From Pseudomonas sp. 10-1B (GTDB lineage Bacteria > Pseudomonadota > Gammaproteobacteria > Pseudomonadales > Pseudomonadaceae): 64,000 bases of DNA. A program made the translations under genes and the position numbers. The stretch covers positions 124,001 to 188,000 of the forward strand of contig NZ_JYKS01000004.1 of the NCBI RefSeq assembly GCF_000935045.1, in the 5' to 3' direction. Of this stretch, positions 19,046-28,869 are shown piece by piece; the stretch's first letter is position 1; every line of letters starts with the position of its first letter. The notes under the pieces were generated by a model. That model was not told where the DNA came from. It saw only the letters and a program-made list of their open reading frames with translations, and did no database searches.

Positions 19046-20842
19046 CTACCCACAACGCGCCCGGTCACGCACCGGGCACTGCGCCCGGTGCAGGTTCAGC
19101 GCGGTGTTGATGATGCCGATATGGCTGAACGCCTGGGGGTAGTTGCCGAGCATGCGCTGGCCGGCCGGGTCGTACTGTTCGGCCAGCAGGCCGAGGTCGT
19201 TGCACAGGCCGGTCAGGCGATCGTACAGTGCCTGTGCTTCTGCCTGACGCCCCAGTAGTACGTAGACGTCGGCCAGCCAGAACGAACACACCAGGAAGGT
19301 GCCCTCCCCTGGCGTCAGGCCGTCACTGCAGCTGTCGCTGTCGTAGCGCAGCAACAGGCCGTTTCTCAGTAGGCGCCGCTCGATCTGATCCAGCGTACGC
19401 AAGAAACGTGGGTCATCCGCTGGCAGAAAGCCGGTCAGGGCGATCTGCAACAGGCTGGCGTCCATTTCGCTCGAGCCGTAGGCCTGGACGAAAAAGCGGC
19501 CACTGGCATCCAGGCCTCGTTCACACACTTCGCGGTGAATTTCGTCGGCAACCTGGCGGTAATGCTGCCCACTCTCGCGGCCTTCTTCGGTAGTGTCGGC
19601 CAACCCTGCCGCACGGTCGAAGGCCACCCAGGCCATCACCTTGGAATGCACGAACTGCTGCCGGCCACCGCGCACTTCCCAGATGCCTTCGTCCGGCTCG
19701 CGCCAGATGCGTTCGACGTAGGGCAGGATCACCCGGGCGATGGCGGCGCTGCGCGGGTGGCGGGGCAAGCCGCCCTTGATCGAATGGGTCATGGCATCGG
19801 CCAGTTCGCCATAGATGTCCAGCTGCATCTGTGCCGACGCGGCATTGCCCACCCGTACCGGCTGCGAATGCTCGTAACCGGCCAGCCACGGCAAGGTGTA
19901 TTCCTGCAGGTCGCGCTCGCCGGCCAGGCCATACATGATCTGCATCTGCTCGGGGTTGCCAGCCACCGAACGCAGCAGCCATTCACGCCAGGCCAGGGCT
20001 TCGTCGAAGTAGCCGAGGTTCATGAAGGCCAACAGGGTCATGGTGGCGTCGCGCAACCAGCAGAAGCGGTAGTCCCAATTGCGCTCATGGCCAATGCGCT
20101 CGGGCAGCGAAGTGGTGACAGCCGCTACGATGCCTCCCGTTGGGGCATAGGTCATGGCCTTGAGGGTAAGCAGCGAGCGGCGAACCAGGGCGCTGTGCGG
20201 GCCCACCTGCGGGCAGCGGGCGGCGAAAGCCTGCCATTGGTCGATAGTCTGAGCCAGGGCCTCGTCGATATCGCAGTCGGGCAGCACTGGCAGATGCGAG
20301 GGCTGGTGGCGAAGGCTGAAGACCTGACGTTCGCCAGCGCACACGCGAAAGCGGGCGACGGTGTGATGGTCGCGACCATGGGGCGGTACGGTACTGCACA
20401 GGATCAACCGGTCGGGGCCGGCGACGGCGCTGAGGGTCTGCGGGTCGAGCCGTTCAACCCAAGGGACGCTGCGGCCGTAGTCGAAGCGCATGACAAGGTC
20501 CATTTCGAAGTTGGTTTCGCCGGAGATGCCCTCGACGATGCGCACCACCGAATTGACCTCGCCCAGCGGCATGAAGTCGAGCATGCGGGCCCGGCCGGTG
20601 GCGGTGACCCAGGTGGTTTCCAATACCAGGGTATCGTCCAGGTATTGACGGCTGCTGTGCTCGACAGTGTCGCAGGGGGCCAGGCGCCAGCGGCCGTTTT
20701 CTTCGTTGCCCAGGAGTGCCGCGAATACCGCCGGGGCGTCGAAGCGCGGCAGGCATAGCCAGTCGAGCGAGCCATCGCGGCTGACCAGGGCGGCGCTGCG
20801 GCAGTTGCCCAGCAGCGCGTAGTCTTCGATATGAGCGGGCAT
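19046..20842 (-). CDS. GH15 glucoamylase/trehalase-like glycoside hydrolase
   Basis: A 598-residue GH15 protein: N-terminal beta domain (IEDYALLGNCRSAALVSRDGSLDWLCLPRF, 4-33) followed by the (alpha/alpha)6 barrel with NWDYRFCWLRDATMTLLAF and DEGIWEVRGGRQQFVHSKVMAWVAFDRA. Bacterial members act on glucans, glucosides or trehalose; the substrate is not evident. No signal peptide, so cytoplasmic. ATG 20842 has AGGAGG six bases upstream. It follows gnd and zwf after a REP pair, so probably the last gene of that unit. Confidence 0.88.
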   Translation of the reverse strand: MPAHIEDYALLGNCRSAALVSRDGSLDWLCLPRFDAPAVFAALLGNEENGRWRLAPCDTVEHSSRQYLDDTLVLETTWVTATGRARMLDFMPLGEVNSVVRIVEGISGETNFEMDLVMRFDYGRSVPWVERLDPQTLSAVAGPDRLILCSTVPPHGRDHHTVARFRVCAGERQVFSLRHQPSHLPVLPDCDIDEALAQTIDQWQAFAARCPQVGPHSALVRRSLLTLKAMTYAPTGGIVAAVTTSLPERIGHERNWDYRFCWLRDATMTLLAFMNLGYFDEALAWREWLLRSVAGNPEQMQIMYGLAGERDLQEYTLPWLAGYEHSQPVRVGNAASAQMQLDIYGELADAMTHSIKGGLPRHPRSAAIARVILPYVERIWREPDEGIWEVRGGRQQFVHSKVMAWVAFDRAAGLADTTEEGRESGQHYRQVADEIHREVCERGLDASGRFFVQAYGSSEMDASLLQIALTGFLPADDPRFLRTLDQIERRLLRNGLLLRYDSDSCSDGLTPGEGTFLVCSFWLADVYVLLGRQAEAQALYDRLTGLCNDLGLLAEQYDPAGQRMLGNYPQAFSHIGIINTALNLHRAQCPVRDRARCG

Positions 20843-20867
20843 TGGGCCTCCTTTGTGTGATTGCCTG

Positions 20868-20965
20868 GGCTGGCCTCTTCGCGGGCTTGCCCGCTCCCAC
20901 AGGTGCAGCACAGGCCTTTAAACCGGTGACATGCATGTGGGAGCGGGCGTGCCCGCGAAAAGGCC
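20868..20965. repeat. REP inverted pair between zwf and the GH15 gene
   Basis: Facing GCGGGCTTGCCCGCTCCCAC (about 20881-20901) and GTGGGAGCGGGCGTGCCCGC (about 20938-20957). Confidence 0.85.
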
Positions 20966-20985
20966 GGTACAGACTTACAAACATT

Positions 20986-22491
20986 TCACCCCAACCGATG
21001 CCACTCCCGCTTGTCCCGCGCCAGCAACTCATTGCCGGCCTCGGGCCCATCTTCACCAGCCGGGTACTCATGCACCTCGCCCCCCTGCGCCCAGGCATCG
21101 AGAAACGGCTGCACCGCACGCCAGCCATTCTCGATGTTGTCGGCGCGCTGGAACAGGGTCTGGTCACCGGTCAGGCAGTCGTAGATCAGCGTCTCGTAGC
21201 CGGTAGCCGGGGTCATCTTGAAGAAGTCCTTGTAGGCAAAGCCCAGCTCTACATTCTCCATCACCAGCTCCGGCCCGGGGCGCTTGGCCTGCAGGTCGAA
21301 CCACATGCCTTCGTTGGGCTGAATCTGGATCTTCAGGTAGTTGGGCTTGGGCCGCTCCAGCTCGGACTCACGGAACTGAGCATAAGGCGCGGGCTTGAAG
21401 CAGATGGCAATCTCGGTGTCGCGCACACTCATGCGCTTGCCAGTGCGCAGGTAGAACGGCACACCGGCCCAGCGCCAGTTGTCGATCATCACCTTCAGCG
21501 CCACGTAGGTCTCGGTCTGGCTGTCAGCCGCAACGTTGACCTCCTTGCGGTAGCCAGGCAGTTGCTTGCGGCCCTGCTTGCCAGCGCTGTACTGACCACG
21601 CACGGAATTTTTCAGGGCCATCTTCACCGACCACGGGCGGATGGCGCCAACCACCTTGGCCTTTTCGCTGCGCACGGCATCGGCGGCGAATGCAGCCGGT
21701 GGCTCCATGGCCACCATCGCCAGCAACTGGAACAGGTGGTTGGGCACCATGTCACGCAGGGCGCCGGTGCTGTCATAGAAGGCGCCACGGGTCTCGACGC
21801 CAACGGTTTCGGCGGCGGTAATCTGCACATGATCGATGTAGTGGTTGTTCCAGAACGATTCGAACAGGCCATTGGAAAAACGGCTGACCAGAATGTTCTG
21901 CACCGTTTCCTTGCCCAGGTAATGGTCGATGCGATAGATCTGCCGCTCGCCCATCACTTTCAGCAGGCAGGCGTTGAGCGCCTCGGCGCTGGCCAGGTCG
22001 GTGCCGAAGGGTTTTTCGACCACCACGCGACGAAAGCCGCCGGCGGACTCGTCGAGCAATCCGGCCTGCCCGAGGCGCAAGGCGACTTCCGGGAAGAAGC
22101 GCGGCGAAGTCGCCAGGTAGAAGATGGCGTTGCCGTGACCCGTCTTGTCGATGCGTTTGGCGATGGCCTGGTAAGTGGCCGGATCGAGGAAGTCGCCGGT
22201 CTGGTAACCCAAGCGCTTGGCCAGACGTGCCCAGAGCTTTTCGTCCAGGCATTTGGCCCCGCCCTCGCCACCCTTGTCGCGTTCGACCATGAATGCGTGC
22301 AAGCGCTCGGCGAACTCCTCGGCACTGGCCGGGTTGTGATCGACGCCGACGATGCGCAGGTTTCGGTCCAGCAAGCCGTCGCGGCCGAGGTTGTACAGCG
22401 CCGGCATCAGCAGGCGCTTGACCAGGTCGCCGTTGGCGCCGAACAGGAACAGGGTACAGGGTGGCGCGGCCGGAATGGTCTGTTCAGTCAT
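20986..22491 (-). CDS. zwf: Glucose-6-phosphate 1-dehydrogenase
   Basis: A 501-residue G6PDH: nucleotide motif GANGDLVKR (about 19-27), the substrate site RIDHYLGKE and the later GTRPDE-like C-terminal region. It oxidises glucose-6-phosphate to 6-phosphogluconolactone, feeding the Entner-Doudoroff and pentose phosphate routes and making NADPH. Its ATG overlaps the gnd stop by four bases, so translation is coupled. Pseudomonads usually carry several zwf paralogues; this one lies outside the usual edd-glk-hexR region. Confidence 0.95.
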   Translation of the reverse strand: MTEQTIPAAPPCTLFLFGANGDLVKRLLMPALYNLGRDGLLDRNLRIVGVDHNPASAEEFAERLHAFMVERDKGGEGGAKCLDEKLWARLAKRLGYQTGDFLDPATYQAIAKRIDKTGHGNAIFYLATSPRFFPEVALRLGQAGLLDESAGGFRRVVVEKPFGTDLASAEALNACLLKVMGERQIYRIDHYLGKETVQNILVSRFSNGLFESFWNNHYIDHVQITAAETVGVETRGAFYDSTGALRDMVPNHLFQLLAMVAMEPPAAFAADAVRSEKAKVVGAIRPWSVKMALKNSVRGQYSAGKQGRKQLPGYRKEVNVAADSQTETYVALKVMIDNWRWAGVPFYLRTGKRMSVRDTEIAICFKPAPYAQFRESELERPKPNYLKIQIQPNEGMWFDLQAKRPGPELVMENVELGFAYKDFFKMTPATGYETLIYDCLTGDQTLFQRADNIENGWRAVQPFLDAWAQGGEVHEYPAGEDGPEAGNELLARDKREWHRLG

Positions 22492-23471
22492 TCGCCTTTC
22501 TTCTCGACGTGGCCACCGAAGCCCAGGCGCATGGCCGAGAGTATCTTGTCACCATAGGTGCCCTGCTGCTGGCGCGAACGGAAGCGCGCGAACAGTGCGC
22601 TGGACAGCACCGGCACCGGCACCGCCTGCTCGACGGCAGCGTCGATGGTCCAGCGGCCTTCGCCACTGTCGGACACCGAGCCGCTGAACTGCGACAGCTG
22701 CGGATCGGCCACCAGGGCGTCGGCGGTGAGGTCGAGCAGCCACGAGGTGACCACACTGCCGCGGCGCCACACTTCGGCAATTTCCGCCACGTTCAGGTCG
22801 AAGCGCTGGTCTTCCGGCAGTTCGCTGCCACCCTTGCTGCGCAGCAGGTCAAAGCCTTCGGCATAGGCCTGCATCAGGCCGTATTCGATGCCGTTGTGCA
22901 CCATTTTCACGTAATGCCCGGCGCCGGGGGGGCCGGCGTGGATGTAGCCATGCTCGGCGCGCTGGTGTTCACCGTTACGGCCATGGGTACGCGGGATATC
23001 ACCCACGCCTGGCGCCAACGCCTTGAACAGTGGCTCCAGGCGTTCGAACACGTCTTTTTCGCCACCGATCATCATGCAGTAGCCACGGTCCAGGCCCCAC
23101 ACACCACCGGAGGTACCCACGTCCAGGTAGTGCAGGCCGCGCTTGGCCAGCTCAGCGGCGCGGCGCATGTCGTCCTTGTAGAAGGTGTTGCCGCCGTCGA
23201 TGATCGCATCGCCCGGCTCCAGCAGCTCGGCCAGTTGGGCGATGGTCTGCTCGGTCGGCTCCCCGGCCGGCAGCATCACCCACACCGCACGCGGCGCCTT
23301 CAGTTTCTGTACCAGCGCGCCCAGGTCGTGCGCGCCCTGGGCGCCCTCGCCCTCCAACCCGCTGATGGCCTCACGGTTACGGTCATGCACCACAGTGCGG
23401 TGGCCGGCGCGCATCAGGCGCCTTGCGATATTGCCGCCCATGCGGCCCAGCCCGATGATTCCCAGTTGCAT
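22488..23471 (-). CDS. gnd: 6-phosphogluconate dehydrogenase (decarboxylating), short form
   Basis: A 327-residue protein with [18 protein letters not shown] at the N-terminus (dinucleotide site), [10 protein letters not shown] (substrate site) and the C-terminal segment typical of the short, often NAD-preferring GndA class (about 300-330 residues, against 470 for the long class). It oxidises and decarboxylates 6-phosphogluconate to ribulose-5-phosphate. ATG 23471 follows GGGGAG; the open frame upstream is not supported. First gene of gnd-zwf-GH15. Confidence 0.93.
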   Translation of the reverse strand: MQLGIIGLGRMGGNIARRLMRAGHRTVVHDRNREAISGLEGEGAQGAHDLGALVQKLKAPRAVWVMLPAGEPTEQTIAQLAELLEPGDAIIDGGNTFYKDDMRRAAELAKRGLHYLDVGTSGGVWGLDRGYCMMIGGEKDVFERLEPLFKALAPGVGDIPRTHGRNGEHQRAEHGYIHAGPPGAGHYVKMVHNGIEYGLMQAYAEGFDLLRSKGGSELPEDQRFDLNVAEIAEVWRRGSVVTSWLLDLTADALVADPQLSQFSGSVSDSGEGRWTIDAAVEQAVPVPVLSSALFARFRSRQQQGTYGDKILSAMRLGFGGHVEKKGE

Positions 23472-23675
23472 GAGCCGATGCTCCCCTTTCGAAATGGATG
23501 ACAACACAGTCCAGCTTTTCAGATTAGTCCAGCGTACCGCACGAGGGTTCAGCGACGAACGGCGAGACCACGATAAACAAAAAAGTTCCCAAGACCGGTG
23601 AAAGAATTCAAAATGCGCCCCGCGTGAAGCGTCTACGCTTTGACTTGTCACCAGCCAAAACCGCGAGGTGTGCTC

Positions 23676-23843
23676 ATGGGTACCTTGATGCCTGCAACCC
23701 CAACCCAGACCCTCTATGTCTCCGTGCGCCGTGATGAGCTGCGTAAATTGAAGGACGAACGTGACCAGTTGCGCCAGCAGGTCGCCCAGTTGAACCTGCT
23801 GCTGGAACAGGCGCGTAGCGACGGTAAAACCGTCAGTTTCTAA
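23676..23843 (+). CDS. Small coiled-coil protein (55 aa)
   Basis: A 55-residue protein beginning [20 protein letters not shown]. Residues 18-46 have leucines and valines in heptad spacing ([20 protein letters not shown]), a clear short coiled coil. GAGG lies nine bases before the ATG at 23676. It is followed by a hairpin, so it looks like its own unit, divergent from gnd. No function recognised. Confidence 0.65.
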   Translation: MGTLMPATPTQTLYVSVRRDELRKLKDERDQLRQQVAQLNLLLEQARSDGKTVSF

Positions 23844-23854
23844 TCTCCCTCCCC

Positions 23855-23877
23855 TGTGGGAGCATGGCGCTCCCACA
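23855..23877. terminator. Hairpin after the 55-aa gene
   Basis: TGTGGGAGC-ATGGC-GCTCCCACA, nine-base perfect arms, 12 bases after the stop codon. The arms carry the REP end word. No T-tract. Confidence 0.55.
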
Positions 23878-23906
23878 CTGCCGGCCCCATCAATAGAAAA
23901 AGTTTG

Positions 23907-23927
23907 AATTGGGAACGATTCGCGTTT
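23907..23927. promoter_or_regulatory. Candidate Fur box before the ECF sigma gene
   Basis: AATTGGGAACGATTCGCGTTT resembles the GAGAACGATTCTCATT-like Fur sites found before pseudomonad iron-regulated sigma genes; it lies about 45-65 bases upstream of the start at 23972. Confidence 0.45.
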
Positions 23928-23971
23928 ATGGTGCGCGCTTTTCTCCCACAAACTTGCTCCCGGGGCGTTGC

Positions 23972-24481
23972 ATGGCCACCCATGAAACGGATGCGATCAT
24001 TCCGCTCGAGGCGCTTTACCGCAGCGAGCGCGGCTGGCTGCACGCTTGGCTGAGGCGTTCTCTGGGCTGCTCCCAGCAGGCGGCAGACCTGGCCCAGGAT
24101 ACCTTCCTGCGCTTGTTGGTGCGTAACCAGCCCATCTGCGCCCAGGCCCCACGTGCGCTGCTGGCGCGCATCGCCCGCGGCCTGGTGGTCGACCACTGGC
24201 GGCGCGACGCCCTGCAGCGCGCCTATCTGCAAACCCTGGCGCAGTTGCCCGATACCAGCTATCCGTCGCCCGAAGTACGCCACGAGGCACTGCAATGCCT
24301 GGAGCGCATCGCGCAGTTGCTCGACGGCCTCAAGCCGGCTGTACGTGAGGCCTTTCTGCTGTACCAGCTCGGAGGCCTGACGCACAGCCAGATTGCCGAA
24401 CAGCTACAGGTGTCCAGCCGCACGGTCGAGCGCCATGTGGCCAAGGCCCTGCTGCACTGCTACCGGGTGTGCTTCGAATGA
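23972..24481 (+). CDS. ECF sigma factor, FecI-like iron-starvation type
   Basis: A 169-residue ECF sigma factor. Region 2 (about 12-80: [20 protein letters not shown], then [12 protein letters not shown]) and region 4 (about 105-163: [20 protein letters not shown], then [20 protein letters not shown]) are typical of FecI/PvdS-group sigmas. It should direct transcription of the receptor gene at 25461 when the FecR partner signals. Start at ATG 23972 with weak GGGG upstream. Its TGA overlaps the FecR start by four bases. Confidence 0.93.
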   Translation: MATHETDAIIPLEALYRSERGWLHAWLRRSLGCSQQAADLAQDTFLRLLVRNQPICAQAPRALLARIARGLVVDHWRRDALQRAYLQTLAQLPDTSYPSPEVRHEALQCLERIAQLLDGLKPAVREAFLLYQLGGLTHSQIAEQLQVSSRTVERHVAKALLHCYRVCFE

Positions 24482-25407
24482 GGGCCTCGGCTGAGCGCCT
24501 GCCGGAAACCATCGTGCGCATGGCCATTGAATGGCAGATGCGCCTGCGCGCCAACCCGGACAATGTCGAGCTGTTCAGCCAGTGCCAGGCCTGGCGCCTG
24601 GGCGATGCCCGCCACGAGCTGGCCTGGCAACGCATGCAGCAGGTCAGCGGGCATTTCCATGGCAACCACTTGCCCGACGCCACACGCACCGTCGCGCTGC
24701 TGCGCAATGCCGAGGTCGACTTGACCCGCCGCCGCACCTTGAAGCTACTGGGTGTAGGGCTGGCCGCCGGCAGTGCCTCGCTGTTGCTGGCCAACGCACC
24801 GCAGGGCTGGCGCAGTGACTTTGCCACCCAGGTCGGCGAACGCCGGCAACTGTTGGTCGATGGCGGTGTACAGCTGCAACTGAACACCGACAGTGCCGTG
24901 GACGTGCACGGCCGCGAGATCTTTTTGCACAGCGGCGAGGTGCTGGTGGACGGCGCTGACTGGCGTGTGCGCTGCAAGTACGGGGTATGCGACGCCAGCC
25001 AGGCGCGGGCGGTGCTGCGTGAGCGCGAAGGCTATAGCGAACTGCATGTCGAGCGCGGCGAAGTGCGGGTGAGCGCCGCCGCAGGCAGTCAGCGCGTACA
25101 GGCCGGCCATGGCTTGGCGCTGTACCCTGGGCAGTTGGCAGCTCTGCACAGCGGCGCCCTTGACCCTTTCGCCTGGGCGCGCGGCTTGTTGATCGTCAAC
25201 GACATACGCCTGGCCGAATTCCTTTCCGAAGCCTCACGCTACCGGCGCGGCTGGCTGCACTGCGACCCACAGCTCGCCGACCTGCGCCTGTCCGGCGTGT
25301 TTCGCCTGGACGAACCGGCCACCTTGCTCGGCAACATCACCTACCTGCTACCCGTGCGTATAGAACAACGCACCCGTTGGTGGGTGCGGGTGGTGGCACA
25401 GGCCTGA
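24478..25407 (+). CDS. FecR-like anti-sigma/sigma regulator
   Basis: A 309-residue FecR family protein: N-terminal DUF4880 domain (about 8-55, MAIEWQMRLRANPDNVELFSQC), one transmembrane segment (LLGVGLAAGSASLLLA, about 86-101) and the periplasmic FecR domain with RQLLVDGGVQLQLNTDSAVD. It carries the signal from the STN domain of the outer-membrane receptor to the sigma factor. ATG 24478 overlaps the sigma stop (ATGA). Residue numbers are approximate. Confidence 0.93.
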   Translation: MRASAERLPETIVRMAIEWQMRLRANPDNVELFSQCQAWRLGDARHELAWQRMQQVSGHFHGNHLPDATRTVALLRNAEVDLTRRRTLKLLGVGLAAGSASLLLANAPQGWRSDFATQVGERRQLLVDGGVQLQLNTDSAVDVHGREIFLHSGEVLVDGADWRVRCKYGVCDASQARAVLREREGYSELHVERGEVRVSAAAGSQRVQAGHGLALYPGQLAALHSGALDPFAWARGLLIVNDIRLAEFLSEASRYRRGWLHCDPQLADLRLSGVFRLDEPATLLGNITYLLPVRIEQRTRWWVRVVAQA

Positions 25408-25460
25408 AAAATATTGTCGGACTTTGCCATTTCATCCGGTTAGGGCTGATCACTCCCTGA

Positions 25461-27800
25461 ATGGACCCCTCCATGTTACCTGCCCGCCTGCCGTTGCCCT
25501 CTCGCCCCCTGTCCCGCGCCGTGTGCCTGGCGCTGACCCTGCTCGCCGCCAGCACGCACGCCGCGACGGCGACCACCCCGAGCATACCGGCAGGCCCCTT
25601 GGGGCAAGCCTTGAGCAGCTTTGCCGAACGCACAGGCATCACCCTGTCGTTCTCGCCAGAGGCCGTACAAGGCTTGAACAGCCCAGGCCTTGCCGGCGGT
25701 GGCTCGGTGGAGGACGGCCTTGCGCAACTGCTCAAAGGCAGTGGCCTGGCGCCGCACAAGACCAGCTCCGGCTATGTTGTGCTGCCCGCGCACAGCGAGT
25801 CTGGCCTGCAGTTGGACCCAACCAGCATCGATGCCAGCGCCTCGCAAAGCGCCTTCGCCCCGGTACCCGGCTACTTCGCCAGCAACGCCAGCAGCGCTAC
25901 CAAGAGCGACCGGCCGATCCTGGAAACCGCGCAAAGCATCAGCGTGGTAACCGCCGAGCAGATCGCCGACCGCAAGGTCGACCGGGTCGAGGATGCCGTG
26001 GCCTACACGGCCGGCGTGCGGGTCGGTGCCTCGGGGCTGGACCCACGCTTCGACATGATCAGTATCCGCGGCTTCGAAACCACCATCGGTGCCGATTTCC
26101 TCGATGGCCTGCGCCAGCCCGGCAGCGGCTGGCTATCGCTGTACCAGACCGAAGCCTACGGCCTGGAGCGCATTGAAGTACTCAAGGGCCCCTCATCGGT
26201 GATGTACGGGCAGATCAGCCCGGGCGGCATGGTCAACCGCGTGAGCAAGCGCCCGAGCCTGCAGGCCAGGAACGAAGTACAGGTGCAGGCGGGCAACTAC
26301 GACCATCAGCAAGGCCAGTTCGACCTGGGCGGCAAGCTGGATGATTCGGGCGATGTGCTGTACCGCGTGGTCGGCGTGTATCGCGATGCGGAAAACTACA
26401 TAGAGCAGCTGAACAACGATGTACGCCTGATCGCACCCTCGCTGACTTGGCAGATCGACCCCGACACCAGTCTGACCTTGCTGGCGCAGTACCAGGAGCG
26501 CGAAACCGCCGCCTCACCGATGCTGTACCAGCAAGGCGACCACCTGACCAACTTCTGGCAGGGCGACGAATATTTCGACAAGCTGCAGCAACGTCAATGG
26601 ACCTTCGGCTACGAATTCGAGCACGCCTTCAACGACACGTTCAGCTTCCAGCAGAACCTGCGCTACGGCCAGGTCGACACCACCAACCAGTACCTGCAAC
26701 CCTACCAGGAGCGTGAAGGGCACATCCTCGACCGCTACGCCGTTGGCGTTTACGAAGACATGTCGACGCTGTCGGCCGATACCCGCCTGGTAAGCCGTTT
26801 CGACACCGGCGCGCTGCACCACACCCTGCTCACTGGCATCGACTACGGCTGGATCGACACCTCGCTACTGTATGCCAGCGGCCCGGCCCCCTCGATCGAC
26901 CGCTTTGCACCCAACTACCACCAGCCGGTGGCCAAGCCCGGTACGCCACTGGCTGACGAAGACGGCCTGGAACAACGCACCGGCCTGTACCTGCAGGACC
27001 AGCTCGACCTCGGCCGCTGGCGCCTGTCGGCGGGCCTGCGTCGCGACTTCGTGCATGTACGCCGTAGCGACAACCTCAGCGGTATCAACCGCAAGACCAG
27101 TGATTCGGCCACCACCGGTTCGGTTGGCGTGCTCTACCTGTTCGACAACGGCCTGGCGCCCTATGCCAGCTACGCCACCTCGTTCCAGCCGCAGAGCGGC
27201 AGCGGTGCGTTCAAGCCCACAGAGGGCGAGCAGTATGAAGTGGGCCTCAAGTACCAACCGCCCGGCAGTGCGACCCTGCTGACCGCTTCGCTGTACCACC
27301 TGGCCCAGAAGAACGTGCTGACCCGCGACCTGGCCAACCCGATCAACAGCATCCCCACCGGCGAGCAGGTGTCCAAGGGCCTGGAGCTGGAAGCAGTGTC
27401 CGACCTCGGCGACCGCCTGAAGATGACCGCCAGCTACAGCTACAACGACCCGGAAGTGACCAAGAGCAACGACGGCAACGAAGGCAAGCAACCGCTGAAC
27501 GTGCCCCGCCACCTGGCCTCGCTGTGGCTCGACTACCGCCTGCCGATGGGCCTGGGGGTAGCGGGTGGTGCGCGCTACACCGGCAGCAACTATGGCGATG
27601 CGCAGAACACCGTGAAGAACGAAGGCTACACCCTGGTCGATGCCGGCGTGCATTACGACTTCGGCGGCAGCCTGGACGGCGTGCGCCTGGCCTTGAACGC
27701 CCGCAACCTGTTCGACAAACGCTACATCAGTTGCGAGCAAGGCTATTGCTACCGGGGTGAAGCGCGCAGCGTGGTTACCAGCCTGAGCTATCGCTGGTAA
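25461..27800 (+). CDS. TonB-dependent siderophore receptor with STN signalling domain
   Basis: A 779-residue outer-membrane receptor. Signal peptide to about residue 35 (ending ASTHAA), an STN domain (about 38-115: IPAGPLGQALSSFAERTGIT, SFSPEAVQGL), then plug (ETAQSISVVTAEQIADRKVD, LKGPSSVMYGQISPGGMVNR) and a beta-barrel ending in SLSYRW. The STN domain shows it signals through the FecR protein just upstream. Family resemblance is to ferrichrome/ferripyoverdine-type receptors; the ligand is not deducible. An alternative start is Met at 25473. Confidence 0.93.
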   Translation: MDPSMLPARLPLPSRPLSRAVCLALTLLAASTHAATATTPSIPAGPLGQALSSFAERTGITLSFSPEAVQGLNSPGLAGGGSVEDGLAQLLKGSGLAPHKTSSGYVVLPAHSESGLQLDPTSIDASASQSAFAPVPGYFASNASSATKSDRPILETAQSISVVTAEQIADRKVDRVEDAVAYTAGVRVGASGLDPRFDMISIRGFETTIGADFLDGLRQPGSGWLSLYQTEAYGLERIEVLKGPSSVMYGQISPGGMVNRVSKRPSLQARNEVQVQAGNYDHQQGQFDLGGKLDDSGDVLYRVVGVYRDAENYIEQLNNDVRLIAPSLTWQIDPDTSLTLLAQYQERETAASPMLYQQGDHLTNFWQGDEYFDKLQQRQWTFGYEFEHAFNDTFSFQQNLRYGQVDTTNQYLQPYQEREGHILDRYAVGVYEDMSTLSADTRLVSRFDTGALHHTLLTGIDYGWIDTSLLYASGPAPSIDRFAPNYHQPVAKPGTPLADEDGLEQRTGLYLQDQLDLGRWRLSAGLRRDFVHVRRSDNLSGINRKTSDSATTGSVGVLYLFDNGLAPYASYATSFQPQSGSGAFKPTEGEQYEVGLKYQPPGSATLLTASLYHLAQKNVLTRDLANPINSIPTGEQVSKGLELEAVSDLGDRLKMTASYSYNDPEVTKSNDGNEGKQPLNVPRHLASLWLDYRLPMGLGVAGGARYTGSNYGDAQNTVKNEGYTLVDAGVHYDFGGSLDGVRLALNARNLFDKRYISCEQGYCYRGEARSVVTSLSYRW

Positions 27801-27810
27801 GGGGGCGAGT

Positions 27811-28644
27811 ATGCTACGCACACTGTTTGCCTGGCTCGGCGCACTGCTGCTCGCCAACCTGGCCCATGCGGGCCCGATGCGCCTGGATGGCACCGAACAA
27901 TGGACGATGAAAAGCGCCGAAGGGCGTGAATACCGCATCATGATCAGCCTGCCGGAGGGCGATGTGCCCTGGACCGGAGGCTACCCGGTGATCTACCTGC
28001 TCGACGGCAATGCCTACTTCCCCGCCTTCCACGCCGCCAAGCGCGCGCAGGAGCGCCTGCGCGGGGCGATCCTGGTCGGCATCGGCTACCCAAGCGACAC
28101 GCCGCTGGACTTCGAGCGCCGCGCCTTCGACCTGTCGCCGCCGCAACCAGCCGAGCGCAACACCCCACCGCAAGGCGGGCAGGACCTGTTTCTTGACTTC
28201 ATCGAGAAGCGCCTGATGCCCAAGGTCAATGCACGCTTCAAGGTTGACCAGGACCAGCGCAGCCTGGTCGGGCACTCGTTTGGGGGCATGTTCGGCGTAT
28301 ATGCCCTGTTCACTCGGCCGCAGCTGTTCCAGCATGTCATCGCCATCAGCCCGAGCCTATGGTGGCGCGACCGCTACCTGCTGGAGCATGAGCGGGCGTT
28401 CCGCAAGAAGGCGCAGGCCGGGCAACTGGACCTGACTCACAGCAGCCTGACGCTATTGATGGGCGAGCGCGAAATGGCGCAGGAAATACAGGATGCACGG
28501 GCCTTGCAGATACGACTGGAGGCTTTGTCGCAGTATGGCCTGCGCAGTGATTTCCAGATCGAGCCTGGGGAAGACCATATGTCGATGCCATTCCGCGTGT
28601 CAGCCCGGGTGCTGGATGAGCTGATCAGTACCCGTCGGTTCTAG
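27811..28644 (+). CDS. Periplasmic siderophore esterase-like alpha/beta hydrolase
   Basis: A 277-residue esterase with a signal peptide (LFAWLGALLLANLAHA, cleavage near residue 20), oxyanion/strand motif YPVIYLLDGNAYF, nucleophile elbow GHSFGG and catalytic His in GEDHMSMP. It belongs to the esterase-D/enterochelin esterase group (IroE, PfeE). It starts 10 bases after the receptor, so it is cotranscribed and may hydrolyse the imported siderophore in the periplasm to release iron. No siderophore synthesis genes are nearby, which suggests use of a foreign siderophore. Confidence 0.87.
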   Translation: MLRTLFAWLGALLLANLAHAGPMRLDGTEQWTMKSAEGREYRIMISLPEGDVPWTGGYPVIYLLDGNAYFPAFHAAKRAQERLRGAILVGIGYPSDTPLDFERRAFDLSPPQPAERNTPPQGGQDLFLDFIEKRLMPKVNARFKVDQDQRSLVGHSFGGMFGVYALFTRPQLFQHVIAISPSLWWRDRYLLEHERAFRKKAQAGQLDLTHSSLTLLMGEREMAQEIQDARALQIRLEALSQYGLRSDFQIEPGEDHMSMPFRVSARVLDELISTRRF

Positions 28645-28659
28645 GTCACCCGCTCCCCA

Positions 28660-28850
28660 CTCCCTGTGGGAGCGCTCGCCCGCGAAGAATCCAGCGCGGT
28701 GGATGGCACCGGCTTTGCCGGTGTTCGCGGGCTTGCCCGCTCCCACAGGTACTGTGCAGGCCTCAAGCCCTACGCTGTACCTGTGGGAGCTGGCTTGCCG
28801 GCGATGAGGCCAGTCCAGGCAATACAAGACAGTTGCTCCACAGGTTATGC
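28660..28850. repeat. REP cluster after the esterase gene
   Basis: Three or more REP units in alternating orientation (about 28664-28690, 28725-28750, 28780-28808). The spacer GAATCCAGCGCGGTGGATGG matches the one in the clusters at 5034 and 9776 (one base different). Confidence 0.85.
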
Positions 28851-28869
28851 GGCGCGCCCACGCGCTTCG

